Source of the DNA: Euborellia annulipes
Taxonomy: Eukaryota > Arthropoda > Insecta > Dermaptera > Anisolabididae
Assembly: GCA_023213315.1 (NCBI GenBank)
Contig: JAKCPI010002958.1
Coordinates: 62,001 to 126,000 of the forward strand
Length of the DNA stretch: 64,000 nucleotides
Direction: 5' to 3'
The notes under the pieces were generated by a model. The model saw only the letters and a program-made list of their open reading frames with translations, was not told the DNA's origin and did no database searches. The translations under genes and the position numbers were made by a program. Every line of letters starts with the position of its first letter. The first letter of the stretch is position 1. Positions 34,591-46,961 of the stretch are shown here, in pieces.

Positions 34591-35745
34591 TTATATATTG
34601 CTGTTTAAAAATACAATTTGATTTAAATTTGAAGAAGTTAACCTACTTCTTCTCTCCGTTAAAATTTGTCCTGCCTTGGAAAATATCTTTTCACAGGGTA
34701 CAGAACTGGCAGGAATACATAATCTCTTTAAAACGATTTGATATATATGGTGATATATTAGTTTCCTTTGCTCCCACCATAATAAAGGGTCTTGATCCCT
34801 TTTAAGCAATGGCTCTGCTAAAAATTTATCAATTTCCACAATAGCCAATGCCTTGGGATCCTTTATTTCACTAAAGGAATCGTTATCCTTGTCAAATTCC
34901 TCCCACAATATCGAAGTCGATGAAACCGAAGTTTCTATAGAGAGATTTTCCGGTGTCTCTCTTGTTGAATTCCTCGATTCATGGGAAATAATATTTTTAA
35001 TTTGCCCAACCAAACTATCATACGTTTGTTTATATTTTGCAACGTTGTCTTTGAATCCCTTTTTTTTAAATCGAGGGTCTAAAAGGACACTTTGAAGAAT
35101 CAATTCTTGAGGCACTAACCTTTCTTTTGTTTTTTCGAGTAAAATTGTGCAAATTTCGTTACATAAATTCGGCAGATTGGAATTATTTTTTAAAAAATTT
35201 GATAAAAAAATCGAAAGGTTTGTAGAAAGAAGAAAGGTTTTTGATAAGGAAATTGTTTTTTCTGAACTGACTTCTAGAGTCAGATCATAAAAAACTTTTA
35301 AAACTTCCAAAATTTGTTCAATAACACCGAAATCCTCTTTTGATATAATGAAATCTTCATTACCAAGAACGGTTAACGTTGTAATTATAGCAACTTTATT
35401 GTTAACTACCCTTAATAACATATCATAAGTGGAATTCCAACGAGTAGGAACCTCTTGTTTTAATTTTTGAATAGGTAGACCCATTTGTTTTTGAGTTTCT
35501 GCTAATTTTGCATTGGCGTGAGAACTTTTTTTAAAAAATTGAACCATTCCTTTTACTTTATCTAGGATTGATTCCATAGGCTTAAGGCCAGCTTTTACTA
35601 TTAAATTTAAAGTATGGGCATAACATGGAATATGCCTCCAATTATTTATTTTCACTGCAGCTACTATGTTATGGGCATTATCTGTCACAACTGCAGATAT
35701 TTTATAATCAATCCCCCATTTTTTATTTTTATAAAGTGGGAGGGG
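34591..35745 (-). pseudogene. hAT transposase, N-terminally truncated, at the duplication junction
   Basis: One open frame runs on the minus strand from about 35740 to 34591, encoding KWGIDYKISAVVTDNAHNIV, HIPCYAHTLNLIVKAG, QEVPTRWNSTYDMLLR and the C-terminal hAT dimerisation domain (DPLLWWEQRKLIYHHIYQIV then SSVPCEKIFSKAGQILTERR). It resembles ZBED4/ZBED6-like transposases. The DNA-binding N-terminus and first catalytic Asp region are absent; the frame is cut by a G-run at 35742. The right terminal repeat ending TTTGGAAACCACTG at 35812 is that of the hAT element at 12106-12363, with the same target sequence after it. The catalytic part is therefore of the same original insertion. No left terminal repeat was found. 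Confidence 0.85.
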
Positions 35746-35831
35746 GGGGGGGGCGTCATACGATTATATATTTTTAAGAGAGGCGTGGTAACATAAAGTT
35801 TGGAAACCACTGCCATAAAATGTTAATAATT

Positions 35832-36692
35832 TTTACTTTCTCGTACCCTATATATGAAATATATAGAGAGAGAAAGTATTGCGATCATGTCAAAAATTCG
35901 ATGTCGAGATTTTGATGGATATACATGTTTTGAGGTCCCCTGAGTCCAAAAAAGTGGGTCCCGCAACTGATGTACTTTTTCAGTTTTTTTCCATTTTCTC
36001 AAAATTCCCTCCAAGGATTTTTTTTAAAATTCATAAATGAACTATTTTTTAGATGCTCTTTAAAATGTATATTCTCATTTTGCCGTTGAAATCTTCTGAA
36101 GACCACTTTACTCTTGTTCTTCATAGGAAAGATAGAAATGGTTGCCATGGTAACGGAATTTAAATCTTTTTCTTTTTATTAGATTAAAAAATCAATTATT
36201 ATTTAAATTCCCATTTATTTTTATTTTATTTGTGTCTAATTGTTTCAAAGAAAACATATATGTCTCTCTCTCACTTGCAAACATTATCGTCTCTCTCTAC
36301 TCTTTTTAAATTCCCTTTCCACCTTATCTTCGCATAGGAACAATGTTAATTTCCTATAGGGATTTGTATGTTAATTTCGATTCAAAAGGGGGTCCCCCTT
36401 TGGAACTTTTTAGGCATTTAAAATTTTTTTTTCCAATTCTTATGAAATTTTGTATTTATTTACGAATCTATATTCTGTATAAAATGTCCAAATATGAGAT
36501 TAAAATTTTGAAAAATAACCATAGTTTATTTGAAGCAGTCAACATTTAAAATGCAAGTTTGAAACTAAGGTGCTATCGGAAACTAAATATATCTCGACAC
36601 AAAAAATCTGGTGTGACCAGCACGGTGCACAACTTTCTCTTACCGAAGGGTAAGAGAAAGTTGTGTGCTGTGCGCCAGTCACACCAGATTTT
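35832..36692 (-). mobile_element. R1 element, near full length, insertion proven by empty site
   Basis: Copy 1 reads AATAATTTTTTGGATT (about 12377-12392). Copy 2 reads AATAATTTTTACTTTCTCG at one end and CACCAGATTTTTTGGATT at the other, with 0.86 kb between. In R1 orientation the element thus starts TCTGGTGTGAC with a perfect hairpin of about 80 bp and ends GAGAAAGTAAAAA. It has no terminal inverted repeats and no clear duplication beyond the A/T run. No protein is encoded. Confidence 0.85.
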
Positions 36693-36944
36693 TTGGATTT
36701 ATTTTTTATCAATATTGACTTCTTGATAACGTTATAATAAAATTTTTATTTTCTACTTTATTGACTGCTTTGACAATATCTATAAATTTTTATTGAACAA
36801 TTATAAAAAAAAATTAAACATTTTTTTTTGGCACCAGTCATGATTCCCCTCCCCATCAATAGGAGGCTTTAATAAATTTAAAAAAAAATTATTGAATTTT
36901 CCTAGATTTTTTATATAAAAAATTCTCATTTTTTTTTTAAATTT

Positions 36945-37117
36945 ATTTAAGGTCTTTTTCGGTATCAACGGCCATTTAGACGCCATGCCTATTTATTTCA
37001 AATGATTTGTAGTCAATTCAAATGAAATAAATTTTTCTCGCTTGGGACGGGAAGCGAACCTGGAACCCTAGGCATGAGAAGCTAAAATTTCTCTCTGAGC
37101 CACTGGTCACGGGCTAA
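36945..37117 (-). repeat. tRNA-derived SINE, duplication partner of the 12.7-kb copy
   Basis: This is almost identical to 12636-12815, with the same GGTTCGCTTCCCGTCCC block on the minus strand. It is interrupted soon after its tail by the R1 element at 37161 in this copy only. Confidence 0.65.
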
Positions 37118-37160
37118 TTCAATAATTTAACATAAAGAATGTAAAATAGAAGTAAATAAA

Positions 37161-38116
37161 AAAATCTGGTGTGACTGGCGCACAGCACACAACTTTCTCT
37201 TACCCTTCGGTAAGAGAAAGTTGTGCACCGTGCTGGTCACATAACGAATGTACCCTTCGGTAAGAGAAAGTTGTGTGACTGGCGCACAGCACACAACTTT
37301 CTCTTACCCTTCGGTAAGAGAAAGTTGTGCACCGTGCTGGTCACACCAGATTTTTTGTGTCGAGATATATTTAGTTTCCCATAGCACCTTAGTTTCAAAC
37401 TTGCATTTTAAATGTTGACTGCTTGAAATAAACTATGGTTATTTTTCAAAATTTTAATCTCATATTTGGACATTTTATACACAATATAGAATCGTAAATA
37501 AATACAAAATTTCATAAGAATTGGAAAAAAAAATTTTAAATGCCTAAAAAGTTCCAAAGGGGACCCCCTTTTGAATCGAAATTAACATACAAATCCCTAT
37601 AGGAAATTAACATTAGGCCTATGAGAGAAGGCGGAGAGACAGGCGATAATGTTTGCAAGTGAGAGAGAGAGAGAGAGTGATATATGTTTTCCCGGAAACA
37701 ATTAAAGACAGAAAAAAAATAAAAAATAAAAAAAAAAAATAATTTAAATAATAATTGATTTTTAATCTAATAAAAAGAAAAAGATTTAAATTCCGTTACC
37801 ATGGCAACCAGTTCTATCTTTCCTATGAAGAACAAGAGTAAAGTGGTCTTCAGAAGATTTCAACGGCAAAATGAGAATATACATTTTAAAGAGCATCTAA
37901 AAAATAGTTGATTTATGAATTTTAAAAAAATCCTTGGAGGGAATTTTGAGAAAATGGAAAAAAACTGAAAAAGTACATCAGTAAAGTACTAGTACTTTTT
38001 GGCCGATTTTGTTCAAAAGCTTATTTTGAGATTCTTCAAAGGTACCTAAGTTAAATATAAAATTTCAATCCGGTAGCTCAATTCCTTCATGCTAAAAATC
38101 TGTCCACACATACAGA

Positions 38117-38148
<32 letters not shown>

Positions 38149-38298
38149 CACACACAGACCAATTTGCGGGACCCACTTTTTTGGACTCAGGGGACCTCAA
38201 AACATGTATATCCATCAAAATCTCGACATCGAATTTTTGACATGATCGCAATACTTTCTCTCCTATATATTTCATATATAGGGTACGAGAAAGTAAAA
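37161..38298 (+). mobile_element. R1 element, 1.14 kb, with doubled palindromic head
   Basis: The empty site in copy 1 is AGTAAATAAAAAAAATCAAA (about 12844-12863); here the element lies within the A run. It begins TCTGGTGTGACTGGCG and has two successive head hairpins (37161-37246 and about 37270-37356, each with CTTTCTCTTACCCTTCGGTA and its complement). It continues through a body shared with 35832-36692, an ACACAC/GCACGC tract at 38113-38158, the GGACTCAGGGGACCTC block, a TATATATTTCATATATA small hairpin, and ends GAGAAAGTAAAAA. Overlapping short ORFs are not conserved proteins. Confidence 0.85.
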
Positions 38299-40051
38299 AA
38301 TCAAATGTGTGAGTAAAATGAATGAGAGAAAAAAATTATGGCGAAACCAGAGATTAAAAAGTTTCAAATTAAATCCCAAATTGACAAATATATTATTTAT
38401 ATTATTGTGAATTAATTGATATTGACAAATGATGCAATGTATAAATTATAAAGTCTTATAATATATAATACCAGTATATAAATAAATTATTATTATGATA
38501 AGGGATAGATTAATAATTAAATGAGAAATGAAAAAAAAAAAAAACTTTTTCACAAAATATTTCAAATTATGGTTATTAATTTAATATAACTCACCATTTA
38601 GAGTAAAAGGAGTTATAATCCAACACAATAAACACTAAATTTTATTAAATTTAACCAAATATAAAATGACATTCACAAGTTGAAATATAACTTCGAGATG
38701 GAGGGAAACGACTCAAGTCAAAGAGTATAATTATTTGAGGGTCATTTCAGAAAGTTGATTTATTTTACTTTTAAATAATTAATATTCACAAAATCATCTT
38801 TAAAGTTTATAAACAATAAAATTCTAATAATTAAAAAATGATATTTAATAGATTTAAATATTTTTGTAAACTTAAGAAAAAGTTTTATTTTAGAAAAATT
38901 TATTTTATTAATATAAAAATAAATTTTAATGAATATTTTATTCTTTCAAATTTTGTTAGATTTTCAAATCAGTTTCAATATTTCGGAAAAACACCAGAAA
39001 TTGTTGTTTGTGAAAAACTTGAAGAAATGAGGAGGAGGGAATTTTAAATATGATTTTTGTGATAAAAATCAAATATTCAAAATATGATTAGAAAAATCAG
39101 GTGTGACTGGTCGCATAGCAGACAACTTTCTCTTATCCTTCGGCAGGAGAAAGTTGTGTACTGTGCTTGTCACACCAGATTTTTTTGTGTCTAAATATAT
39201 TTAGTTTCGGCTAATCTTTACTTATAAAAAAATTAAAAACAATTAGGGAATGTAGAGCTAATGTCAAAAGAGTGAACTTAAGTGTAGGCCAGGGCTGTTA
39301 GATACAAAAAAGAAATTAGAATGTTAATTTTTTCTCGGAAAGATATAACTTTTCTTTCCTTTAAAGCCTAAGTACAGCTCCTTTCCTACTCATATAGCTA
39401 GGCCATTGATAAAAGACTTTCTATTTAAAATTATTATGGGAAATTATACTAAAGTTAGTCTTGAAAGGTCAAAAGGTGAAACATGCATTAACTTTAAGGA
39501 GAAGGAGAGAGAGATTGAGTATTAATAGTATAAATTTAATAGAAATCTCTTAATTTGAAGTATGAATTACTTCATTAAACATTAAATATACGGAATTAAT
39601 AATTTCTAATATAAATGAAATTTTGACAAAAAGTAAGTTAACAAATTAACTAAAAGCTTTATATATATATATATATTTATATATATAAAATTTTGTGTCA
39701 ATCCGTCAAGGTATAATCGTGTCTATTTACACACATTCCTGTTTTTTTTTTGTAAAATCTCTCTCTGAAAAAAAATATAAATATAATGAATAAATTTTTA
39801 ATATATTAGCTAAAGAGCAACTGTTGACTTGCAAAAATTAATTGAACATTTAAAGTAACAGATTCCGAAATACCGTTAGGGGCCCCCTAATGCTTTGTTA
39901 TACTAAAGTTGGTATTTAAACTGTTTAGATTATCAGTTGTTTAAGAGTCAATTGACATTGAATGGAATGTTGACGTTCCCTTTAAATTTGACTTTTAAAG
40001 GTCTGTCAAGAATTTACTATGAACTGTGAAAAAAGTCATTTATTGAATATT

Positions 40052-42813
40052 TGACATATATAATGTGTTTCGTACTGATAGAAACGAAGTAACAAGTGGT
40101 TGCAGCAGAGGTGGTGGCGTTTTATTCGCTATCAAGCGTAGTTTTCGAGTCCAAAGAATATTAGAACTTGAGGTTCCAGAAATGGTGTGTTTAAGGTTCG
40201 ATGACTATCAAAATCTGTATTGTGTTGTTGTATATTTTACACCATCAACTCATACAAGTGTTATTCAAAAATTTTACGACAAACTTGAAAATTTCCCTTT
40301 CGAAGAAAACTCGAGGTTGATTGTTTTCGGTGACTTTAATCTGAATGTTTATGGTTCGGGGCATGATTTGCTAGAGGGAGATTCGAAATGTAAAGATCTA
40401 CTGTCTTTTCTTAAATATAACAACCTATCACTAAAAAATAATATTTTGAATAAACTAGGCAAGACATTAGATCTGGTTATTACCAACATTAGTGATGAGG
40501 ATAAAATGCAATCAAGAAAAAAGAAATAAAGGGTCAAAAAGAATTGACTCTGGCGAAAATACACAAAATTCTGAGACCATGTATTATTTTAAAAAAGGAA
40601 ATTACCATCAACTATATCTCTTATTAAAATCAATTAATTGGGAAGAATTATATTTAAACCAAAATGCAACTAATGCTGTAGATATTTTTTATAAACGCAT
40701 TCATTGGGCTATGAAAATAGCAATTCCCCAAAAAAAGAACTTTATTAAGTCCACTAAATTCCCTTCATGGTACAGTAGAGGCTTAATAAAAGATATTAAA
40801 ACTAAAGAGAAATATAGAAAAAAATATAATAGATGCTCTAACAATTTTAACAGGGTTAACTATATGAATATGAGAAAAAAGGTACACATCGGCATTAGAA
40901 GGGATCATGGAGTATATATTAAAATGATAGAGCAAAATCTAAAACGCGATGGTAGGCTCTTCTGGCGTTATGTTGGTAACTTGAGGAAACCCAGGGTTGA
41001 ACACCATACTATGACTTTAGAAGGTCGTAGCTTTGATGGTCCCCTAGAGATTGCCAACGCATTCTCCAAATTTTTTGAAAACATCTTTTCTTACTCACAA
41101 TCGGTACCTGGGGACTGCGTTGTTGGTAATGATTATATGATGTCAGATATGCTAAGCATTAAGCATATAACTGGGGGTGAGGTCACAGAGGCTATTGGCG
41201 AATTGCAAATAAAAAAAGCTGGGCCTGATGATATTCCTGCATTCATTTACAAAGGATGCAGGGATGTTTTACTAGAACCTCTTCTGTATATCTTCAATTT
41301 GATCTTAAAATCAGAAACATTTCCGGAGCAGTGGAAGGTGGCTAGGGTCATACCAATACATAAAAAAGGGAATAAAGAAAAAATAGATAATTACAGACCA
41401 ATCTGCGTGTTGTCTGCGGTTGCTAAGGTGTTTGAAAATATTATTGATACTCAAATAAGATCTTATATGAAGAGATATATAACGCCCAACCAACATGGAT
41501 TTTGGGCTGGCAGATCTATAGTCACCAATTTGATGAATTTTGTCTCACAAATAGTGGATGTAGTTGATGAGGGTGGACAGGTTGACGCGGTTTATACTGA
41601 TTTTTCTAAGGCGTTTGATCGTGTTAATCACAATGTTTTGTTGGATAAACTGCGTCTCTATGGCTTCTCACAGCCATTGATCAGATTACTTGAAACCTAT
41701 TTAAAAAATAGAAAGTTAAGGGTGGTTTTCAATGGTACGGCATCCACTCATTTTTTTACACCTCCTTCGGGAGTACCACAAGGCTCTAATTTAGGGCCTT
41801 TACTCTTTCTGATATTCGTTAACGACGTTGTGTTAAAAATAGAGCAGTCGCAGTGCTTACTGTTTGCTGATGACATAAAACTTTTCACTAAAATCAATAG
41901 TGGTGATGATTGTTTGCGTCTTCAAAAAGACATAGACAATCTTTTTTTATGGTGTAGTAATAACCATCTGGATATAAACACGACAAAGTGTCACACAATA
42001 TCCTTCACAAGAAAGAGGGTTCCTATCTCCTTTCTATACGAGATCAATGGGTCACCTCTTGAAAGGGTTTCAACAGTGAGGGACTTGGGAATTCTCCTAG
42101 ATTGTAAATTAAATTTTAAAAAGCACCTTGAAGTGACTGTAGGCAGGGCCCTTGGAAGATTGGGTCTGATAAAAAGGTCCTCCAGATACATCAAGGATCG
42201 GGAGGCACTTTTGTGCCTCTATAAATCTTTGGTAAGGAGTATCTTGGAATTCGGTTCCATAATTTGGTATGGCCATACTGCCTCTTTTGATCTGTCTATT
42301 GAAAGGGTTCAGAAGAGGTTCTTAAGGCTGCTATTTGCCAGTGACTTTGGGATCTTCACTTATGATGTCACATACGACCATCTTTTGGCACTATATAATC
42401 TTGAGTCTCTCCGTGTGAGATGGAGAAGAGCCTCTCTACTCTTTCTCCACGGAGTACTGAATGGTCGCATCGATGATGATCAGATACTGGGGAGGGTCGG
42501 TATCTCAGTGCCAACATTTATGCGCAGGAGCAGCCCGCTTTTTGTTGAAAAATATTCCAGGACCAACCTGGGTTATTGGTCCCCTATGTCTACAATGCTA
42601 AAAATGGCCAATGAAACCTTCATAAATGCCGATGTGGACTTTTTCAATATAGACGCTAAACTGTTAAGGACACTCGTTTGATGGTACACTGTATTTTATT
42701 AATGTTCTGTATAACTATCATACAATGTATATTTATTCATCTCTTTGTAAATGGATTTTTTTCTGTAAAGAGTTAAATTAAATTAAATTAAATTAAATTA
42801 AATTAAATTAAAT
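40052..42813 (+). mobile_element. 5'-truncated LINE with AATTA-repeat tail (jockey/CR1-like)
   Basis: This is inserted only in copy 2; copy 1 reads TTGAATATTTTAAGAAAATT at the site (about 14680). It opens within an apurinic-type endonuclease (TSGCSRGGGVLFAIK, LIVFGDFNLNVYG, KTLDLVITNIS). It then shifts frame near 40.5 kb without the expected Asp-His end of the endonuclease, which suggests a small internal deletion. The reverse transcriptase frame runs to 42681: KKAGPDDIPAFIYK, NYRPICVLSAVAKVFENI, YTDFSKAFDRVNHNVLLDKL, PPSGVPQGSNLGPLLFLIF, LLFADDIKLFTK, then a thumb and C-terminal region. The tail is about eight AAATT units (42774-42813). It is defective for endonuclease but has an intact RT frame. 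Confidence 0.9.
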
Positions 42814-43588
42814 TTTAAGAAAATTTAAATAAGTTATTTTGTTTTATCAACCAAATAAATTGATAAATATGTTAATATTAATGAAAATGAAAAAAAATAA
42901 ATGATTTTTAGTGATTTTTTTAACAATCATTATTATTAGTTAGAAAAATTGATAAGAAGATATTTCCAATTTATTTTATTGTAATAATGCAAATATAAAA
43001 TGATTCATTTTTATAATTAAAAAATTTGTAAAATAGAATATCAATATATAATAAAAGAGATATTAGTGTTAATTTGTAAGTTTCAAAAAATAAAATAAAA
43101 GTTATTAAATGCAGGAGGATAGTTTAAATTAAAAGGTAAATTTATGTATTTGTGATTCCATTAGAATAAAATTAGCTGGCTTTATCTGTGTACTAATTAC
43201 TTAATTTTATAAATATTTCGGCAGACATGACGTCTATTATCTTCCTTGGAGGAGAGGTGAATATCGAGGTAAACAATGAGCAAATTTGAAAAGATACAAG
43301 AGAATGTGCAAGGGATAACATAAGTAGTGGCATGCTAAGTGCTAATTGTTGATGAGGATATTCTCTTCGGCTCTAGGATGATGTCGAAATATTTGGAAAA
43401 TAAAGGAATGTAAGCAGAAAAATTTTGACATAGAATTTTTGACATGAATCTAATACTTTCTCTCTCCCTATTACATTTATAGGTAAGAGAAAGAAAAAAA
43501 ATGACTGGTTCTATTTTTCCTAACTACATAATTAATATAAAATCTGACTTCTCTAGAAATTATTTTCTCAGCTTACACCTATCCTCAG

Positions 43589-43626
<38 letters not shown>

Positions 43627-44394
43627 CCGGATTTTAAGCAAAATGCTTATTGCTCAATTTTATAAGCAACCATTAGATATTTAATTTCTATACGAATTAG
43701 GAAAAACTAAGTGTATTGAGATGACATTTTTTATGCTTTTTTTGCTTTTTTTGAGTTTTCATGCTTTTTTTGCCCTTTGTGCTTATTTGAACTTATTTTA
43801 CGAATATTTATAATTTTTTTTTTTTTATTAAAAAACACAATTTTTTCCCATTCACACACGCATACACAAGGGGCGTATATAAGGGGGGGGGGGGGCGAGG
43901 GAGCCCGGCTCCCTCCGAAATTTTCCAAATGCATATACATATAAGGGGATATATAGACATTAGCGGATCTCGGCCACCTCGAAATGTTTGATCGGCCCCT
44001 CAGTGCGAAAAAATATAGCCCTGTAAAAAATTTTTTTTCTGCAGGGTGAAAAACAAAAGGGAAAATGTTCTGCGGAGCGGCAAAATTTTCGTGTGGAAAA
44101 CCTTTGGCTCCGCAAAAGGGGAAATGTTCCGGACGGCAAAAATATCGCGTCTCTAAAAAAAAGGTAAAATGATTTTCGCAGGGCGGGGCGGAAAAAATTT
44201 AGTTTCTTTAAAAAAAAAAAAAAAAAATTGAGTTCAGCCCCTCCCCCCCCCCCCGAAAAAAATGTCTATATACGCCCCTGGTCTACGCACAGTCATTTTT
44301 GCAACTTAGGCCATTTAAAACTTTAAACAATACTCGTTATTTGTAAATATATCTATTGGGGGTCCAGGCATTCTTATTTAAGCCATTTGGTATC

Positions 44395-44490
44395 CAAGTG
44401 GCTTAAATAAAATCAACGGACTGCATGGGATCCGAATCCTCGACCCTTGGTATACAAGGCAGGCGCGCTACCAACTACACCAAGCCCGAG
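44395..44490 (-). repeat. tRNA-like sequence, probably a SINE head or tRNA relic
   Basis: The minus strand reads GGTGTAGTTGGTAGCGCGCC (A-box-like), then GCCTTGTATACCAAGGGTCG (anticodon-arm-like), then GAGGATTCGGATCCCATG (B-box-like) in tRNA spacing. The acceptor stem does not close, and a repeat continues to the left, so I do not call a functional tRNA gene. Confidence 0.4.
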
Positions 44491-44667
44491 GGCTATACAA
44501 TTTTTAAAAATAATTAAAAACATTATTCAGCAAAATGTAAAGCAAATCCTTCGGCAACTGCGCAAATCGCGCCTTCCCTACTCTGACTCGAGCCCCCTGG
44601 GACCCCTGGACCCCCTACTGCGGCGGACCCTCGCAAGGGGGTAATCTGGGGGGGACTGGCCTCACAC

Positions 44668-44914
44668 CAAGGGCGGATTCAAGAGGGGGGGGGTGGTAAA
44701 GGGGTTAATTACCCCCCCCCCCAGATTTGAAAAAATACTTTTTTCGAAAAAAATGTATTTTTAATGTAAAATTTTAAAAATTAATACTTAAAAATTTGAT
44801 TTATATTTATATTCTGGCAAACAAGTACAGAATGCGCCTTTAAATTACCGCTGTGCGACCAGTCACTCCAGATTACCCCCCCCCCCCCGAGAGACACCTC
44901 TGGATCCGCCACTG
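44668..44914. mobile_element. hAT-type miniature element with exact target duplication
   Basis: The ends CAAGGGCGGATTCA and TGGATCCGCCACTG are flanked by CCTCACAC (44660-44667 and 44915-44922). It is the same family as 10681-10949, including the G/C homopolymer inverted runs. Confidence 0.88.
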
Positions 44915-45425
44915 CCTCACACTTTCGGTAATTTAAAGTTGCATTCTGTATTTGTTTACCCGAATATAGGTATATACAAACAAATTTTTTTTAATTTTTA
45001 AAATTTTATATTAAAATTAATTACATCCTTTACCCCCCCCCCCCTTGTATCCGCCATTAGAATGAGTAGAAATTGCTTATTTTTTTTTTTTTTTTATTTC
45101 GCCCGTTTAGCCACGCGCCATTGGGCCAAAGCGTCTACAAAATAAAATACATACAAAAATAAATACATAAAAATTAACACCAACCATTTTTTTATGCTTA
45201 TTTAAAACTTTTTATTCAAGATTTTTATGCTTTTTTAAGCACTTTTTTTTTTTTTTCATTTTTTTTTATGCTTTTTTGTCCGGTCTCTCTCTCTCTATAT
45301 ATATACATAAATAGTAGTGTTAAAATAGAATATAGGATCTCTTTACTTTAGATGTGATTTAGTAGAAAAAATAAGGAAAAGAGAAAAGTGAGGAATATAA
45401 ACTTTGTTTAATGAATAGTCATGAG

Positions 45426-45990
45426 TAGAGACCGGACAAAAAAGCATAAAAAAATGGAAAAAAAAGTGCTTAAAAAAGCATAAAAAAACTTGAATAAAAA
45501 GTTGTTAAATATGCATAAAAGTTGAAAAAAAGCATCTAATAAGCAATTTTTACTCATACCAATGGCATATACAAATTTTTTTTTAAAGAAACTAAATTTA
45601 TTCCGCCCCGCCCTGCGAAAATTTTTTTTTTGCGGAACCAAATTTTTTCACCCTGAGGAAAAAATTTTTTTTACAGGGCTATATTTTTTCACACTGCGGG
45701 GTTTTTGGAAAATTTGGGGGGGCGCCCCCCCTCCTTATATACGTCCCTGGTATATGCGTGTGTGAATGGGAAAAAAGTTTTTTAATAAAAAAAAAAAAAA
45801 AAAAAATTATAAATATTCGTAAAATAAGTTCAAATAAGCACGAAAGGGAAAAAAAGCATGAAAACTCAAAAAAAACATAAAAAATGCAATCTCAATGCAC
45901 TTAGTTTTTCCTAATTCGTATAGAAATTAAATATCTAATGGCTGCTTATAAAATTGAGCAATAAGCATTTTGCTTAAAATCGGGTCTCTA
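45426..45990. mobile_element. 565-bp hAT-type element, TAGAGACC family, with proven empty site
   Basis: The ends TAGAGACCGGAC and ATCGGGTCTCTA are flanked by an exact GTCATGAG duplication (45418-45425 and 45991-45998). The empty site, with a single GTCATGAG, is at 17170-17177 in copy 1. It contains an inner CAATGGCATATACA...TATATACGTCCCTGG segment, itself an older nested element. It is inverted relative to the 43619 and 10674 copies. Confidence 0.93.
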
Positions 45991-46506
45991 GTCATGAGTT
46001 ATGAATATAATTTGAACAAAATTACCCAAACATGTATATATACATGAAGTGTAATATAATTTAAAAAATTCTAAAAAGAAATAAGAATGATAGTTGTGTG
46101 AATAATTATATAAATTTTTTAATTTTAATAAAATCTATGTGTTCATTCATTCATTTTCATTTTGAATGGCCTTAGACAAGTGTCCATTTGATCAGCTTTC
46201 ATAAAATCTATGTGTATATATATATTTGGATCATTCTACAAAAATGGGTTAACTTTGGGGTCGAATTTGAAATGTACAATTTGTAAATTGGATTTCAATT
46301 ATTTGTAATGATTTTGATAGACAATAAGTTAATTTTTATTGTATCCATATAACAACACTCAGATTTGTTTATTTTCTTTTTTTTATAAGCTCATCAGCCT
46401 CTTAGGTTTACTGTTGAAAAACTTCCAGGGGACTGACGTTTTTGATATAAAACACAAAAAATCTGCTAATTGATATGTAATACTTTTTTTCTTCTTATAC
46501 ACAGGG

Positions 46507-46961
46507 TGTTTCAGGAGGAATAGTAAATATTTTAAGGGGTGGTAGTATAGACTAATTGCAATAAAAAATTCTATACAATATGTGTCCAATTTTTACTATG
46601 TTCAGAGATACAGCTTTTGGTATTACGCCGTTTGCTATGAACGTATTTATTTAATTTAACGATTGTCAAGAGTAGTGTGTTGTTGACATTGAATGTTTTC
46701 AACTATATCGTTTAAACATGCATTTATACTGCATATGTAAAAACGTGCAGCATGTTTAAACGATGCAGTACAGTTCACTTGGCCAACAAATCAGTGTCAG
46801 TTGAAAACATTCAATGTCAACAACAACACACTACTTTTGACAATCATTAAGTTAAATAAATACGTTCATTACAAACAGTGTAATATCTCTGGACATATTC
46901 CAGATACTACTTCCTCTACTACCACCCATTAAAATATTTACTATTTCTCCTGAAACATATA
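46507..46961. mobile_element. CAGGGTGTTTCAGG element interrupted by a palindromic element (46602-46906)
   Basis: The outer arms match 17627-17815 in copy 1. In the middle is a separate palindrome. Its left arm (CAGAGATACAGC...ATTACGCCGTTTG...GAACGTATTTATTTAA) pairs with the inverted right arm (TTAAATAAATACGTTC...CAAACAGTGTAATATCTCTG). A second inner pair, ATCGTTTAAACATGC with GCATGTTTAAACGAT, lies near the centre. No ORF is present. The palindrome is absent from copy 1. Confidence 0.65.

Larger units (their letters stand above)
43619..45290. mobile_element. Nested cluster on a TAGAGACC-family hAT element
   Basis: The cluster sits inside an AT microsatellite where copy 1 has a foldback instead. 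The left end TAGAGACCGGATTTTAAGC and right end TTTTTTGTCCGGTCTCT match the elements at 10674 and 45426. Nested inside are a CAAGGGGCGTATATA element (about 43872-44282), a tRNA-like sequence (about 44395-44490) and a hAT miniature with exact duplication (44668-44914). Homopolymer G/C runs are frequent. No transposase is encoded. Confidence 0.7.

Noticed and set aside
44395..44490. Functional tRNA gene
   Set aside because: A- and B-box-like blocks are present but the acceptor stem does not pair and the sequence sits inside a nested repeat cluster.
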